From the NCBI RefSeq assembly GCF_037126465.1, contig NC_088206.1, positions 73,039,687 through 73,103,686 on the forward strand: 64,000 bases of DNA. Reading direction: 5' to 3'. The notes under the pieces were generated by a model. It made no database searches. It was not told the origin of the DNA and saw only the letters and a program-made list of their open reading frames with translations. Each line of letters opens with the position of its first letter. The first letter of the stretch is position 1. The translations under genes and the position numbers were made by a program. Source of the DNA: Ornithodoros turicata (taxonomy: Eukaryota > Arthropoda > Arachnida > Ixodida > Argasidae). Below are positions 57,901-63,522 of this stretch, piece after piece.

Positions 57901-59718
57901 CCGCTTTCGGCAGCCGCTAGGGTGTTGCACTGAAGAAAAGTACGTTGATCGCTTGTTCCGTAATCTTTTCTCCCAACCTATACCGACGTGAAACGAGAAA
58001 AAAAAAAACGGAAGAACTTACGCAAATCTGCGACCTGTAACTTGAGCTGTTCACAGTTCTGCTCTGAGGCACTGAGCTTCTGCTGGCCTTCCGAACCCAC
58101 TGTTTCCAGCTCAAACACCAACTGATCTAAAAAGAGAGGAAAGTCAGTAATACACAATACTGGCGGATGACACTCGTAGAGAAAGGTGACGTGAGATCAC
58201 ACCCATGGCAACAGTGGCTCCTTACTGGTTCTACGTTAAACTAAACAAGTACGTAAGGAGCACGTTTTTGTTGCCCTGTGCTACCTTGCCAACAGTTAGT
58301 TTTCAAAAAAAATAATTGGAGCTAGAAAGTGCTTCTAAAATCTCAAAATATTTTGTGCACTATTTCGTGCTCCACCCCGCAATGCAGTGGCAGAGCCAGG
58401 GGGTTTGGGGGGTTCAATTCCCCCCCTAAATCGTACTTTTGGTAGTGCATTTGGGAGAGGGAAATGAGGGGAAAATCCTCCTCCCCCATGTAAGGTCCCC
58501 ATAGAACCCATCCCGAAATATTTTTCTGGCTAAGCCACCGCCATTGCCTTGCTGACAATGCATCCCACGAATCAGACAAGAATAATTTCTTCGAGCACTG
58601 GGAAATGAGGTAAATTCAAAAACCACTCAAAAGGTGCAAGTTCAAACTGTACCAAAGCACACAATATTTTATTTCACTACATCTTCAATGCTGTATTGAT
58701 CCACGGGCTGGGATCAATGTCTGGCAGTACCACTTTCAGAGTACCACGTACGTTCTGGTCAGGTAAGAATAGTGTGCATTCTACACTTTCCACAATGGGC
58801 TTCACTCATTGAATAGGAGCCAGAAACGTCCCTGATTTCCAGTGTCTGGAATGTGGCGTTGCACCGTGCACAATTTCGTGACGTAACGAAGTGATGCAGG
58901 GAAGCAGTACACATTTTGAATAGTATCGCCTCTCAGTAAATACGCTCGCCAGAGCTAAATAAATGGCATACTTGGATATTTTGAGCTACGTTCTTTTATG
59001 GTGTTCGATAACTGTGAAATGTGTAGAGTCCTGTTTTGCTCCTTACACATATATTTTTATAACAACATATTTCGTGCAATAATTTACTGAGGCACAACAA
59101 TTCTCTGAAACAGCTTAATTTAATCGTGAACGTGACAGAATGACAGGCAGAAAAACCAGAGACAAAAAGGGACGAACACCAGCGTCCCATTTTGTCTCCG
59201 TGTCTCTTGTATTCCTCCCTGTCATCACGTACCAGCTAGTCTGCTCTCTCTCCCTCCTACCGAACGTGACAAAGCCTTGTGACCTCAGAGTAAATAGTTT
59301 CCCACTTAACCAACATTTTGTGGGCTTCTGAAGGAAACTAAACTATTTTGTGTGGCAAGACTAATCGTTGTACAAACAAGACTCCTGACTCGTTGCACTC
59401 TTGACTGAACAAGAAGAAGATTGCCAGGTACACGAGACAGTTAACAATACGTGTTCAATACTTGCGCAGCTAAGTTGGGGGTTAAGTGCCCGACGACCAT
59501 ATTCATGTTAACGCATTCGAGCAATTGTTGACAAGCACTCATGACTTACTGCAACGCGCTGATAGTTCCGCATTTTCGTCGCGTAGGGCGTCCGCTACCT
59601 TGGAAGTAATGGCCAGGTGGTCTTCGAGTTTTCTTTTAACGGTGTCAGAAAAGCTTGCCGTCTCTTCTGCCGCTAAAATTTGATCCAACAACCGAACACC
59701 CGCCATGGTCGCTGCCAT
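24608..59718 (-). CDS. TPR: Nucleoprotein TPR (Megator), complete, 49 coding exons
   Basis: TPR forms the filaments of the nuclear-pore basket and acts in mRNA export, heterochromatin exclusion and spindle-checkpoint tethering (known for the family). The exons listed separately join with consistent phase throughout and total 7152 nt, giving 2383 residues; human TPR is about 2360. Residues 1 to about 1614 (exons 1–32) are almost continuous heptad coiled coil with family blocks such as FPTAAATSRKLKSGPSLTEL, KYERELILHAADVEAL and VKKIARKYRSQYEE. Exons 33–49 encode a low-complexity tail with SIRPM, an acidic stretch with DVIVVESDEE, SIVPSTPTLFVPRRSDGF, LASQGG, SVPSTPLQ, and an RG-rich end finishing RGGRGGYIQ. 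The start Met at 59716–59718 is the first in frame and has a strong context (GGCATGG). Intron 30 uses a GC donor. The gene is about 35 kb because its introns hold many transposons. Confidence 0.97.
25686..25751 (-). CDS. TPR: TPR exon 48
   Basis: Acceptor GTTTCAG, donor CTG|GTGAGA, phase 1 to 1. Reads IEEKPEEIDDGISTSVDQQT. The 1.5-kb intron before it carries a Tigger-like element. Confidence 0.9.
25929..26854 (+). mobile_element. Deleted Tigger/pogo element with transposase tail ORF
   Basis: Ends CAGTAAATCTCGGTTATAAC and the inverse, each next to TA (926 bp). The ORF 26226–26717 carries IKASWMQVKRETLRNCFRKAGF, the motif after the DDE domain of Tigger transposases, then an acidic run. The DNA-binding and catalytic parts are absent. 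In a TPR intron, opposite strand. Confidence 0.85.
26226..26717 (+). pseudogene. Tigger-type transposase C-terminal fragment
   Basis: 163 codons open to TGA. NCFRKAGF is typical of the C-terminal region of pogo-clade transposases; no DDE motif or CENP-B HTH is present. Probably a deletion relic. Confidence 0.7.
27264..27391 (-). CDS. TPR: TPR exon 47
   Basis: Acceptor CGAACAG, donor ATG|GTATGC, phase 2 to 1. Contains VEEPASESSEVQEEADSQPA. Confidence 0.92.
27446..27605 (-). CDS. TPR: TPR exon 46
   Basis: Acceptor ACTCCAG, donor TGG|GTAACC, phase 1 to 2. Polar: SLFQSDAASADLDQPRSSSG, ending TETTDETDD. Confidence 0.9.
27796..27891 (-). CDS. TPR: TPR exon 45
   Basis: Acceptor GTTTCAG, donor CGG|GTGAGT, phase 1 to 1. 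Contains FEEGGGQSVPSTPLQISPP, matching EESGGRSVPTTPLQ. Confidence 0.95.
28017..28240. repeat. 31-bp minisatellite
   Basis: About seven copies of a 31-base unit starting CAATATTGGCTGGATAACGG, with small variations, followed by a degenerate inverted piece. In a TPR intron. Confidence 0.9.
28476..28576 (-). CDS. TPR: TPR exon 44
   Basis: Acceptor GAACAG, donor GAG|GTGAGT, phase 2 to 1. Contains HGGFVFGSAQE and ends ISQLASQG, matching LGQLASQGG. Confidence 0.94.
30015..30118 (-). CDS. TPR: TPR exon 43
   Basis: Acceptor CGTTGCAG, donor CAG|GTACAC, phase 0 to 2. Contains DDSIVPSTPTLFVPRRSDGF, nearly identical to RTVPSTPTLVVPHRTDGF. Confidence 0.96.
30191..30883. mobile_element. Inverted-repeat element (GGGTGCATTAAGTAGG ends)
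   Basis: Ends GGGTGCATTAAGTAGGCGCC and GGGTGCGTTAAGTAGGTGCC (outer strands), about 690 bp, no recognisable ORF. In TPR intron 42. Confidence 0.65.
30912..31123 (-). CDS. TPR: TPR exon 42
   Basis: Acceptor TTCGCAG, donor TCG|GTAAGA, phase 1 to 0. Ser/Pro-rich end with SPTPSQTSPSPLQRPSLL. Confidence 0.92.
31192..31336 (-). CDS. TPR: TPR exon 41
   Basis: Acceptor CGAACAG, donor TCG|GTGAGA, phase 0 to 1. Acidic: EEEMPVEEIPEHDIADEEGI. Confidence 0.92.
31612..31704 (-). CDS. TPR: TPR exon 40
   Basis: Acceptor TTACTAG, donor GCA|GTGAGT, phase 0. Acidic: GGDFEREESGMEDEGSACDD. Confidence 0.92.
31780..31895 (-). CDS. TPR: TPR exon 39
   Basis: Acceptor GTTTAG, donor GGG|GTGCGA, phase 1 to 0. Contains DVIVVESDEEAIEEEQEK, the counterpart of DVIVIDSDDEEE, a SUMO-interaction-like hydrophobic core before acidic residues. 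Confidence 0.93.
32453..32598 (-). CDS. TPR: TPR exon 38
   Basis: Acceptor ATGAAG, donor CAG|GTAGAG, phase 2 to 1. Charged sequence with LAKKMKLQQKEAELLEEERV. The acceptor is weak; an alternative six bases on is also in frame. Confidence 0.83.
32649..32872. mobile_element. Palindromic element, copy 1
   Basis: Right end TTCTGTTTTAAGAGTGT; body (GAAGGCCAACCATT…TCATTCGGGAT) shared with 53402–53641. It occupies most of a 281-base TPR intron and ends seven bases from the exon 37 donor. Confidence 0.75.
32880..32955 (-). CDS. TPR: TPR exon 37
   Basis: Phase 1 to 2, donor AAG|GTAACA. Contains STERAPSPTLKRSREETAED, parallel to LPKRTREEEED. Tandem AAGAAG acceptors allow a start at 32955 or 32952. 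Confidence 0.85.
33635..33730 (-). CDS. TPR: TPR exon 36
   Basis: Acceptor AAAGCAG, donor TGA|GTGAGT, phase 1 to 1. Contains HAEEEVVAAPVEHVVAVTDE, like SEGPVEHVPVFG in human. Confidence 0.9.
33842..33988 (-). CDS. TPR: TPR exon 35
   Basis: Acceptor TTTTGCAG, donor GAC|GTAAGT, phase 1 to 1. Val/Pro/Ala/Thr-rich (PVASVQPDIQAAPNTVIVTP). Confidence 0.9.
34230..34586. mobile_element. hAT MITE (TAGACCCTGAC variant)
   Basis: Perfect 8-bp duplication TCAATACT, 357 bp, internal AACCCG motifs. In a TPR intron. Confidence 0.92.
34659..34861 (-). CDS. TPR: TPR exon 34
   Basis: Acceptor ACTGCAG, donor GAG|GTGTAC, phase 2 to 1. Ala/Pro-rich with LTPTASIRPMAQTRLVAVVP, equal to the TPRASIRPM motif of human TPR. 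Confidence 0.95.
35093..35913. mobile_element. hAT-like element related to 15420–16449
   Basis: Starts TAGAGCCCCTAG, ends near CTAGGAGCTATA; flanks AACATACG / AATATATACG are imperfect. Interrupted by the MITE at 35188–35533. Confidence 0.65.
35188..35533. mobile_element. hAT MITE (TAGAGCCTGAA family), nested copy
   Basis: Perfect duplication ATTATTCT, 346 bp, inside the 35093–35913 element. Confidence 0.92.
36340..36413 (-). CDS. TPR: TPR exon 33
   Basis: Acceptor CTTTCAG, donor GAG|GTCAGT, phase 0 to 2. A His/Gln run (AQHQHQHQKPPKPTMVAAP) opens the non-coiled tail. Confidence 0.9.
36696..37042. mobile_element. hAT MITE (TAGAGCCTGAA family)
   Basis: Termini TAGAGCCTGAA / TTCAGGCTCTA, 347 bp. 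Flanks AAGATGCT and A-TAGATGCT match with one base shift. Highly similar to 35188–35533 but in opposite orientation. Confidence 0.88.
37476..37609 (-). CDS. TPR: TPR exon 32
   Basis: Acceptor ATTTTCAG, donor AAG|GTATTC, phase 1 to 0. Reads EVALRENTIKSQFEGRLQRQ, the end of the coiled coil. Confidence 0.95.
38153..38245 (-). CDS. TPR: TPR exon 31
   Basis: Acceptor GTTTACAG, phase 1 to 1. Reads AKADALTKSNQELKGQVQKA. The donor GTGGTG allows two in-frame cut sites three bases apart. Confidence 0.93.
38308..38422 (-). CDS. TPR: TPR exon 30, followed by a GC donor
   Basis: Acceptor TTTTCAG, phase 0 to 1. Reads DLALVTQEKEQVTSAAAESQ and ends LLTQARKRIADLM. The only donor that keeps the frame is G|GCAAGT, a GC–AG intron; no GT fits. 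Confidence 0.92.
38577..39455. mobile_element. 879-bp foldback with mariner-like ends
   Basis: Arms of about 290 bases beginning GGGTGTCCCAGAAAACGTGT, flanked by TA. A second palindrome (AAAATAGCCGAA / TTCGGCTATTTT) lies inside. In TPR intron 29, next to the exon with the GC donor. Confidence 0.88.
40257..40466 (-). CDS. TPR: TPR exon 29
   Basis: Acceptor TCTGTAG, donor GCG|GTGAGT, phase 0. Starts VKKIARKYRSQYEETKSEKD, matching [20 protein letters not shown]. Confidence 0.96.
40660..40801. mobile_element. ATTCGAATATTCG-rich element
   Basis: Repeated TTCGAATA motifs and a terminus reading TAGCGGTGTGCGAATATTCG on the minus strand; short hAT-like remnant. A related terminus is at about 54400–54464. 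Confidence 0.6.
40861..41158 (-). CDS. TPR: TPR exon 28
   Basis: Acceptor TCTGCAG, donor CAG|GTCAGA, phase 2 to 0. The longest coiled-coil exon (298 nt), ending EEKLKTIIQ. Confidence 0.95.
41558..41742 (-). CDS. TPR: TPR exon 27
   Basis: Acceptor TTCTGCAG, donor GGC|GTGAGT, phase 0 to 2. Ends in RWQARTSQLLEQSARMDPED, matching [20 protein letters not shown]. Confidence 0.96.
41866..42003 (-). CDS. TPR: TPR exon 26
   Basis: Acceptor GATGCAG, donor AAG|GTATGA, phase 0. Contains VEMVNILSESNRVLRDEKEK. Confidence 0.95.
42436..42545. repeat. AT-only low-complexity tract
   Basis: About 110 bases almost wholly A and T (TTAAT/TTAAAT units) in TPR intron 25. Confidence 0.85.
42594..42741 (-). CDS. 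TPR: TPR exon 25
   Basis: Acceptor CGTGCAG, donor GTG|GTATGG, phase 2 to 0. Reads YLRKEKEMVLKQAEAS, continuing the RFIRREKEIAE block of human TPR. The 1.8-kb intron before it holds the GGCCC-rich hAT element. Confidence 0.95.
43312..44277. mobile_element. hAT element with GGCCC-repeat arms
   Basis: Termini TAGAGCACTGCACGGGCC and inverse, perfect 8-bp duplication CCCGACAC. Both arms are dense GGCCCGGCCC-type repeats; a unique core (about 43530–44000) includes a CACAT microsatellite at 43981. No transposase ORF. Confidence 0.93.
44569..44666 (-). CDS. TPR: TPR exon 24
   Basis: Acceptor ATTGCAG, donor AAG|GTTAGA, phase 0 to 2. Reads LSAQLSAVKSQSWEDITPEE and ends STEQLMEVV. Confidence 0.93.
44821..45009 (-). 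CDS. TPR: TPR exon 23
   Basis: Acceptor TCCGCAG, donor ACT|GTGAGT, phase 0. Contains ESCSSWKEREKLLLSEKELL and LRNQNTALHEQLE. Confidence 0.95.
45088..45162 (-). CDS. TPR: TPR exon 22
   Basis: Acceptor ATATAG, donor CTG|GTCAGG, phase 0. Contains KYERELILHAADVEAL, almost identical to human TPR. Confidence 0.96.
45438..45572 (-). CDS. TPR: TPR exon 21
   Basis: Acceptor CTTAAG, donor GAG|GTGTGT, phase 0. Reads LEEEHQKLEKALAELEEARQ. Confidence 0.92.
45794..45891 (-). CDS. TPR: TPR exon 20
   Basis: Acceptor GACTAG, donor CAA|GTGAGT, phase 1 to 0. Reads ARASLESKVAELEAERNDLI. Confidence 0.93.
46071..46220 (-). CDS. TPR: TPR exon 19
   Basis: Acceptor TCCGCAG, donor AAG|GTTAGC, phase 1 to 1. Contains NMESYKKMLEDVEGRLSEQG. 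Confidence 0.93.
46481..46526 (-). CDS. TPR: TPR exon 18 (46 nt)
   Basis: Acceptor TCGCAG, donor AAG|GTAAGT, phase 0 to 1. Encodes ILALESKTQGRAEGQ; supported by the phase match on both sides. Confidence 0.88.
47269..47469 (-). CDS. TPR: TPR exon 17
   Basis: Acceptor GTTGCAG, donor CAG|GTACTG, phase 0. Starts LQKLELQCESLNSQLRAQVD. Confidence 0.95.
47531..47755 (-). CDS. TPR: TPR exon 16
   Basis: Acceptor CTCGTAG, donor AAA|GTACAT, phase 0. Contains ILANLQMVQTNLERLDSETR, matching [20 protein letters not shown] in human. Confidence 0.95.
48053..48225. mobile_element. pogo/Tigger-type MITE, copy 2
   Basis: Same ends as 7602–7771, flanked by TA, 173 bp. In a TPR intron. Confidence 0.87.
48588..48810 (-). 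CDS. TPR: TPR exon 15
   Basis: Acceptor GCACCAG, donor CAG|GTACGG, phase 2 to 0. Contains AELDFSQERQALTQTNLESF. Confidence 0.95.
49651..49826 (-). CDS. TPR: TPR exon 14
   Basis: Acceptor CCCCCAG, donor CAA|GTAAAA, phase 0 to 2. A short Pro-rich linker (FEPPVTSTPAVPRLMIAS) interrupts the coiled coil, then ELQQEFDSYKKEMQENN follows. Confidence 0.95.
50303..50465 (-). CDS. TPR: TPR exon 13
   Basis: Phase 2 to 0, donor AAC|GTAAGT. Starts EMRTKLEAAMSQLQTLEDE. Two in-frame acceptors six bases apart (AATAG and AACAG) could add two residues (start at 50471). Confidence 0.92.
50571..50672 (-). CDS. TPR: TPR exon 12
   Basis: Acceptor TACGCAG, donor GCG|GTATGA, phase 2 to 2. Reads DIDELQQRNMDLLAVVRDLS. 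Confidence 0.95.
50826..50965 (-). CDS. TPR: TPR exon 11
   Basis: Acceptor TACGTAG, donor CCG|GTATGG, phase 0 to 2. Ends ASDLITQRLVSF, parallel to SEVISQHLVSY in human. Confidence 0.93.
51021..51708 (+). mobile_element. Deleted pogo/Tigger element with CENP-B-type HTH ORF
   Basis: Ends CCGTATTTGCACGATTCTAA and inverse, each beside TA (688 bp). GCGCGTTA-type repeats next to both ends. In TPR intron 10, opposite strand to the gene. Confidence 0.88.
51186..51644 (+). pseudogene. pogo-clade transposase N-terminal fragment
   Basis: Encodes VSKEIIKVKALQLARSYEIP and WISKFMKRKGFSLRRRTSIC, the second HTH of CENP-B/Tigger proteins, then loses homology about 30 residues on. No DDE domain. Confidence 0.85.
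52125..52295 (-). CDS. TPR: TPR exon 10
   Basis: Acceptor TGGTCAG, donor CAG|GTGACT, phase 0. Reads EYQNALESMACMREQQTGLL. The next intron carries a pogo-like element. Confidence 0.93.
53108..53328 (-). CDS. TPR: TPR exon 9
   Basis: Acceptor TTTTTTCAG, donor GAA|GTGAGT, phase 1 to 0. Contains MFPTAAATSRKLKSGPSLTE and LDEVAQEVTRKAPI, the most conserved block of TPR. Confidence 0.97.
53402..53641. mobile_element. Palindromic element, copy 2
   Basis: Sister of 32649–32872 with ends near CTCTTTAAACAGAAC and TTCCGTTTTAAGAGTGT. In TPR intron 8. Confidence 0.75.
53753..53972 (-). CDS. TPR: TPR exon 8
   Basis: Acceptor ACCGCAG, donor GAA|GTAAGT, phase 0 to 1. Starts HSDENSKARVQELVTAVEEM. Confidence 0.93.
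54631..54804 (-). CDS. TPR: TPR exon 7
   Basis: Acceptor CAACAG, donor AAG|GTATGA, phase 0. Contains LKEAKESHANLEEHFQKEL and ends TQLYK, matching LKEAKEQQASMEEKFHNEL…SNLYK in human. Confidence 0.95.
55082..55246 (-). CDS. TPR: TPR exon 6
   Basis: Acceptor GTGCAG, donor ATG|GTAATG, phase 0. Fifty-five codons starting HNESRLSQEKTLLQKQVADL. Confidence 0.93.
56115..56218 (-). CDS. TPR: TPR exon 5
   Basis: Acceptor CCACAG, donor GAG|GTTTGT, phase 1 to 0. Reads EDVTRLSDELVSNQQKHHE, equivalent to the EDVKRLNEKL block of human TPR. Confidence 0.92.
56378..56728. mobile_element. hAT MITE (TAGGGCCTGAC family), copy C
   Basis: Perfect duplication ATTATGGG, 351 bp, same orientation as copy B. In a TPR intron. 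Confidence 0.93.
57227..57323 (-). CDS. TPR: TPR exon 4
   Basis: Acceptor GCATAG, donor ATG|GTGGGA, phase 0 to 1. Reads DIMKKNLDQLSSERAELLAS. Confidence 0.9.
57395..57468 (-). CDS. TPR: TPR exon 3
   Basis: Acceptor TTCTAG, donor CTG|GTAAGC, phase 1 to 0. Reads DKLRICQNDLQISKSSLA. Confidence 0.9.
57666..57985. repeat. Foldback palindrome in TPR intron 2
   Basis: Arms of about 130 bases (for example GATCAACGTACTTTTCTTC and its inverse) around a 65-base centre. The right arm ends 37 bases from the exon 2 donor. Confidence 0.9.
58022..58126 (-). CDS. TPR: TPR exon 2
   Basis: Acceptor TTTTTAG, donor TGC|GTAAGT, phase 1 to 1. Coiled coil beginning QLVFELETVGSEGQQKLS. Confidence 0.9.
58386..58550. 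repeat. Short inverted-repeat element
   Basis: GGCAGAGCCAGG … CTGGCTAAGCC with G/C runs near the left end; similar in style to 4294–4460. Confidence 0.5.
59550..59718 (-). CDS. TPR: TPR exon 1 (start codon)
   Basis: Starts MAATMAGVRLLDQILAAEE; donor GCA|GTAAGT, phase 1 out. A second ATG four codons on could also initiate. Confidence 0.93.
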
Positions 59719-59832
59719 GCCGGCGCATCGGAGTTTAATTTGTCCTGCTCTCGGCCAGTCTCGGCTTTGATCTTGGCTGCTGGAACCGCTGCGGGAAAAA
59801 TTGCTCAAAGTGGTTTCGATGGCTGGTGACGA

Positions 59833-59903
59833 TCCATGACTTGAAAAACCGAGACCGTGTTGTCTCGTCCTCTACCTTGTCTCTAGTTTTCAAGTCATGG
59901 AGG
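59833..59903. repeat. Inverted repeat upstream of the TPR start
   Basis: TCCATGACTTGAAAAACC and its near-inverse, 23-base loop, about 115–185 bases upstream of the TPR ATG; it would form a hairpin in the 5' UTR or promoter. Confidence 0.7.
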
Positions 59904-60075
59904 ATGGAGACCCGAAACATTTTAACAGTTTTAACAACTTAACAGTTAATTTCTCTTTAACAGGCTAGGTGGCGCCATGACACTGCCCGATACGTAGGGA
60001 AAGCCACTAGCCATCTATCTATCCACGCATGCATGCATCCAATGCATCCATCCGTCCGCATGTCACTAACCAGAG

Positions 60076-60285
60076 ACGGCAGAAACGGTTTCCCACGCCG
60101 TCAGGTGACGGCGATGGCGGCAATTCGTCCTCCGTCGACGTCGCTTCGGACTCTTCGGACGACTCTTCGGATGGCATAGTGTTTTGCTGCATCTCCGGCG
60201 TACTATCGTACGAACAAAAGCCTAGCTGTCGTGTCCTCTCGAGTATCCGAAGTTCGAGGGCACTCAAGTTTGGTAAGCTCGACAT
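60076..60285 (-). CDS. Orphan first-exon-like ORF, function unknown
   Basis: ATG at 60283–60285, then SSLPNLSALELRILERTRQ, a Ser/Glu-rich stretch with SEESSEESEATSTEDELPP, and a donor CTG|GTTAGT. It looks like a real coding exon by composition, but no following exon is identified: downstream on this strand lies TPR. It could be an alternative TPR 5' exon, a nested gene or a remnant. I do not recognise the family. Confidence 0.4.
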
Positions 60286-60739
60286 CGTACGCTGCGTGCC
60301 CCAAAGGCCAAAACACTTTCTATTTCGCCGCGAACAGGGAAGCGGATGAGGAAGGCAAGACTAGCCGTAGTCTAGCCGACACGGGCCGACTCAGGGTTGC
60401 TGCTTATGGAGTACTCAGGGTACTCAGACTTGCGTTCAAGTGCAATATCTGAAATTCCATCACTCAAAGAAAACAGCGATTCCAAAAGAAATGTATTGGA
60501 ACTGAGATGTACTGTTCCTAAGCTTTCAAAAGATCACGAGGTTATCGTGGGTTGCAATCACAGTTGCAATTCACTTTACGCTCGTACTCAAGTTTCGTAC
60601 ACGAAGGCGCTCTTCACGCCCCAGCTCTTGAGTTTTGGGTGGCACGAAAAAGAGGTATCGTACTCCGTCACGTAACCTCTTCTAGAAGAAAGAGAACGCG
60701 GGACGTAGGTTATGTGAGGCGGCAGCAAAGCAGAGAGTG

Positions 60740-60771
60740 AAAAAAAAAAAAAAAAAGAGAGAGAGAGAGAG
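60740..60771. repeat. A-run and (GA)n microsatellite
   Basis: Seventeen A followed by about eight GA units. Confidence 0.9.
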
Positions 60772-61499
60772 AAGCTCAATACAGCAGCACAGAGTTCAAC
60801 CCCGTCATGAACCCCGTAGCCGGGAGCTTTGTGGATGTCCAGGTCAGGTGTCGGCATTCCTTTGGTAGGCGTCACCATTTGAAAGTTGGCTTTACCTAAC
60901 ACTTCCATGTATTGTGGTCAAGCCATTACTTTCAGGTCTATTGTACTACATAGAGGCCTAGGTCTTACGGCAACCCATTACTAACCCTGAGATTGATGAA
61001 GAAAAGCAGGGACACAGCAAAACAAATTGAAGGAGCAGCATGATCGAAAACTCCATCAGAGCCAATCCTAATGGAACCACTAGGCCAATATGCCTATCGT
61101 AATTTCGAACAACTCCAATAGGACTAACGGTTTAGCGGTTTGATGGGACATAAGGGACATAAAAAAGGTGTTCTTTCACAAATTTTTTGCGGGCGATCTA
61201 TCGAACTGGTTTTTGTTCTGAAATCTGTAACGATATCAGGCAACTGAAGGGACCAGATGTTCTCATTGGGACGACCTTGTAGCTTTTATAATTAAAAAGT
61301 TAATCTTTAGGTAATTAGTCATTCGACGGTTGAGTAACTGATAGCCAAGAACGTCCGCCGGCACAGAGATGATAGAAGTGAAAACAGGATGTCTATAGCC
61401 CTTATAGATTTTTTTATGATAAAAATCTGTATATGTATATACATATATAAAAAGATACCCTGTATTCGCATCGTGTGCTATTCTCATGAGGTTGTACGT

Positions 61500-61590
61500 C
61501 CTGGGCAGTCTTCACAGGGAACCGACATTTGTCTTAAGGCAGCATAGCCGGGATTTGAACCTGTGTCACCTCACAGTCTTGGTGGGTGGC
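61500..61590 (-). repeat. tRNA-like B-box fragment
   Basis: Minus strand reads ACAGGTTCAAATCCCGGCTA, a good T-arm/B-box, but no matching acceptor or anticodon arm; probably a tRNA-derived SINE piece. Confidence 0.45.
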
Positions 61591-63154
61591 TTTCATAACG
61601 AATGTGTCCAAATCAAAAAAGAACCCATCATGCTGTAATGATAAAGACTATGCACTGGTACCAATAACGTACACCTTGTATACATATGAGGAAACCAGAC
61701 TGATTAATGTTATAATGCTTTGTGAGTAATGCTTCAAATAGCAGATGAACGCATTCCTTTGGCACTCTAATTTAAACGGATTAAAGCCCCCGATATCGAG
61801 GATTGGATGACCTGATGTCATTTAAATTAGTTTACACTGGGTACAGGTACAGGGTAGTGACCTGTCGCAGACGATCGTCTGCTACTGTACACCGTGCTTA
61901 TCACTGGGGAATCTTTTGCACTTTCGTAGTTTGTTCCACTGTAATCACACAGCCAATGAACAGTTCACTCCAGAGTAATGAAGTTTTTAATGACAACTTT
62001 TAGTGTACATCGTCAACGAGTGAATAAATATATAAGTGTTCACTTCCAACTTGGATAAATAGAAATATTGACGCACATGTATATTCACTCGATATATATT
62101 TTTAACGCAGAATATTTTTACACCCTGCGCGCACAATTTGCCACAGAGCTGTCAATAAATATTGCTACATGAATTGTTGATTGCATTTATGAAAGTAATT
62201 ACTCCTTTAATAGCCAACTAGTCAAAGGCATAGCAATAAAATTGAGGAATGCTAACAATATGGCTAGGCTTCTACAAATAGATATCTCATGGGACTATAA
62301 AAGAACTCAGCAGTGGCTGCGGAAACAAAAACATATAAAAAAAAACATACACTACCCACAAGCATGGCCCAAAGAGAAAATTTTAAATGTTGTACAAAGA
62401 AATCTTTCCAATGTGATAATGGCTTCACAAGGCTCAGAATGTACAGGGTGTTGTCTTTATCCTTTAGATTTTTTTAAAAAACAAACTGAGAGCAGCACTG
62501 ATGCCATTATTGCAGGGGTGTTACGTGGCCTGTGCGGGCACCCTGTGGGAAAGCGCATGCAACTATTGCGTGACTAATTACCTAAAATTCATTAATTCAC
62601 CCTTTAACTAAAGGTTTTCGGGAAAATGTGAGACAGTTTTTACAATAAATTTATCAATGTACGTGCTTGTTTTCAGAATATTTAGGAAAGAGGGCAGATT
62701 TAAATAACAACTCCCTCCAATTTTGCTATCTCCCATTTCCCCAAAAACATCCAATTAAAAGTTAATTAATAAACTTTAGGTAATTAGTCGTCCAGTAGTT
62801 GCACACAATTTCTCACAAGATGTCCACCTGGCCGCATATCCCACCTATGAAAATGGCACAAATACAAATTATTATTTTTATTTATTTATTTATTATACAA
62901 ATTTTATAAACGATTAACAAAAATGCCCCGTACAGCAACTGAAGGCCCACAGGTGGCAGCACGTTTGCCCGCAGCTGCAAACACTGACTGGGCTGTGTGG
63001 CCATGATCACATTGAAAATTTCATACTTCTGCTTTTTTTTTTTTTTTTTGCAGTGTCATTAACATCAGGAGTGCCTGCACGTGGTCCATGTACTCTATCT
63101 TTTTGTTGCCGTTAGAATGTTTTCTGCAACGTATGAAGTTTCTTTGGATTGAAG

Positions 63155-63522
63155 GGCTGCACTCGCTGCACTGGTTCTGGAAAGTTGCGCGATGGTGCCA
63201 CGAGTGTGTTCGGACAGTCAAAGCGTGCAGCTGTGACACTGGCGCTCCACCATCGCTTCCAAAACAAATGCCACTCGCGCCGTTCCTTTTCGTTTTTAGG
63301 TGCTTGGCTTTCATTTAATACACCGTTACCAAAAATTTGGCAAACGATTCCTTTTCTACGCCAGAGACACGCATTTATAGTCCGCTCGACATGGTTGTGT
63401 CCTGTCCCTATCCAACAGAACCAGACACACAATTTTACAAAAATGAACGGGAAAGTGACGGGTGAGGATGTACGTGGCTCTGGAAAAGAAAAAAAAGAAA
63501 GGGAGGTGCAGCGAGTGCAGCC
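63155..63522. mobile_element. Inverted-repeat element (GGCTGCACTCGCTGCAC ends)
   Basis: 17-base perfect inverted ends, 368 bp, no clear target duplication. Long ORFs on both strands across it are a by-product. Confidence 0.6.

Noticed and set aside
60588..60908. Minus-strand ORF (MEVLGKANFQMVTPTKGMPT…)
   Set aside because: The first 40 residues look protein-like, but the rest is translated microsatellite and no splice site supports an exon. Kept only as a note.
62242..62577. 111-codon plus-strand ORF
   Set aside because: Lies in AT-rich repeat-like DNA, unrecognised, with a terminal-repeat-like ACAGGGTGTT inside; likely transposon-derived.
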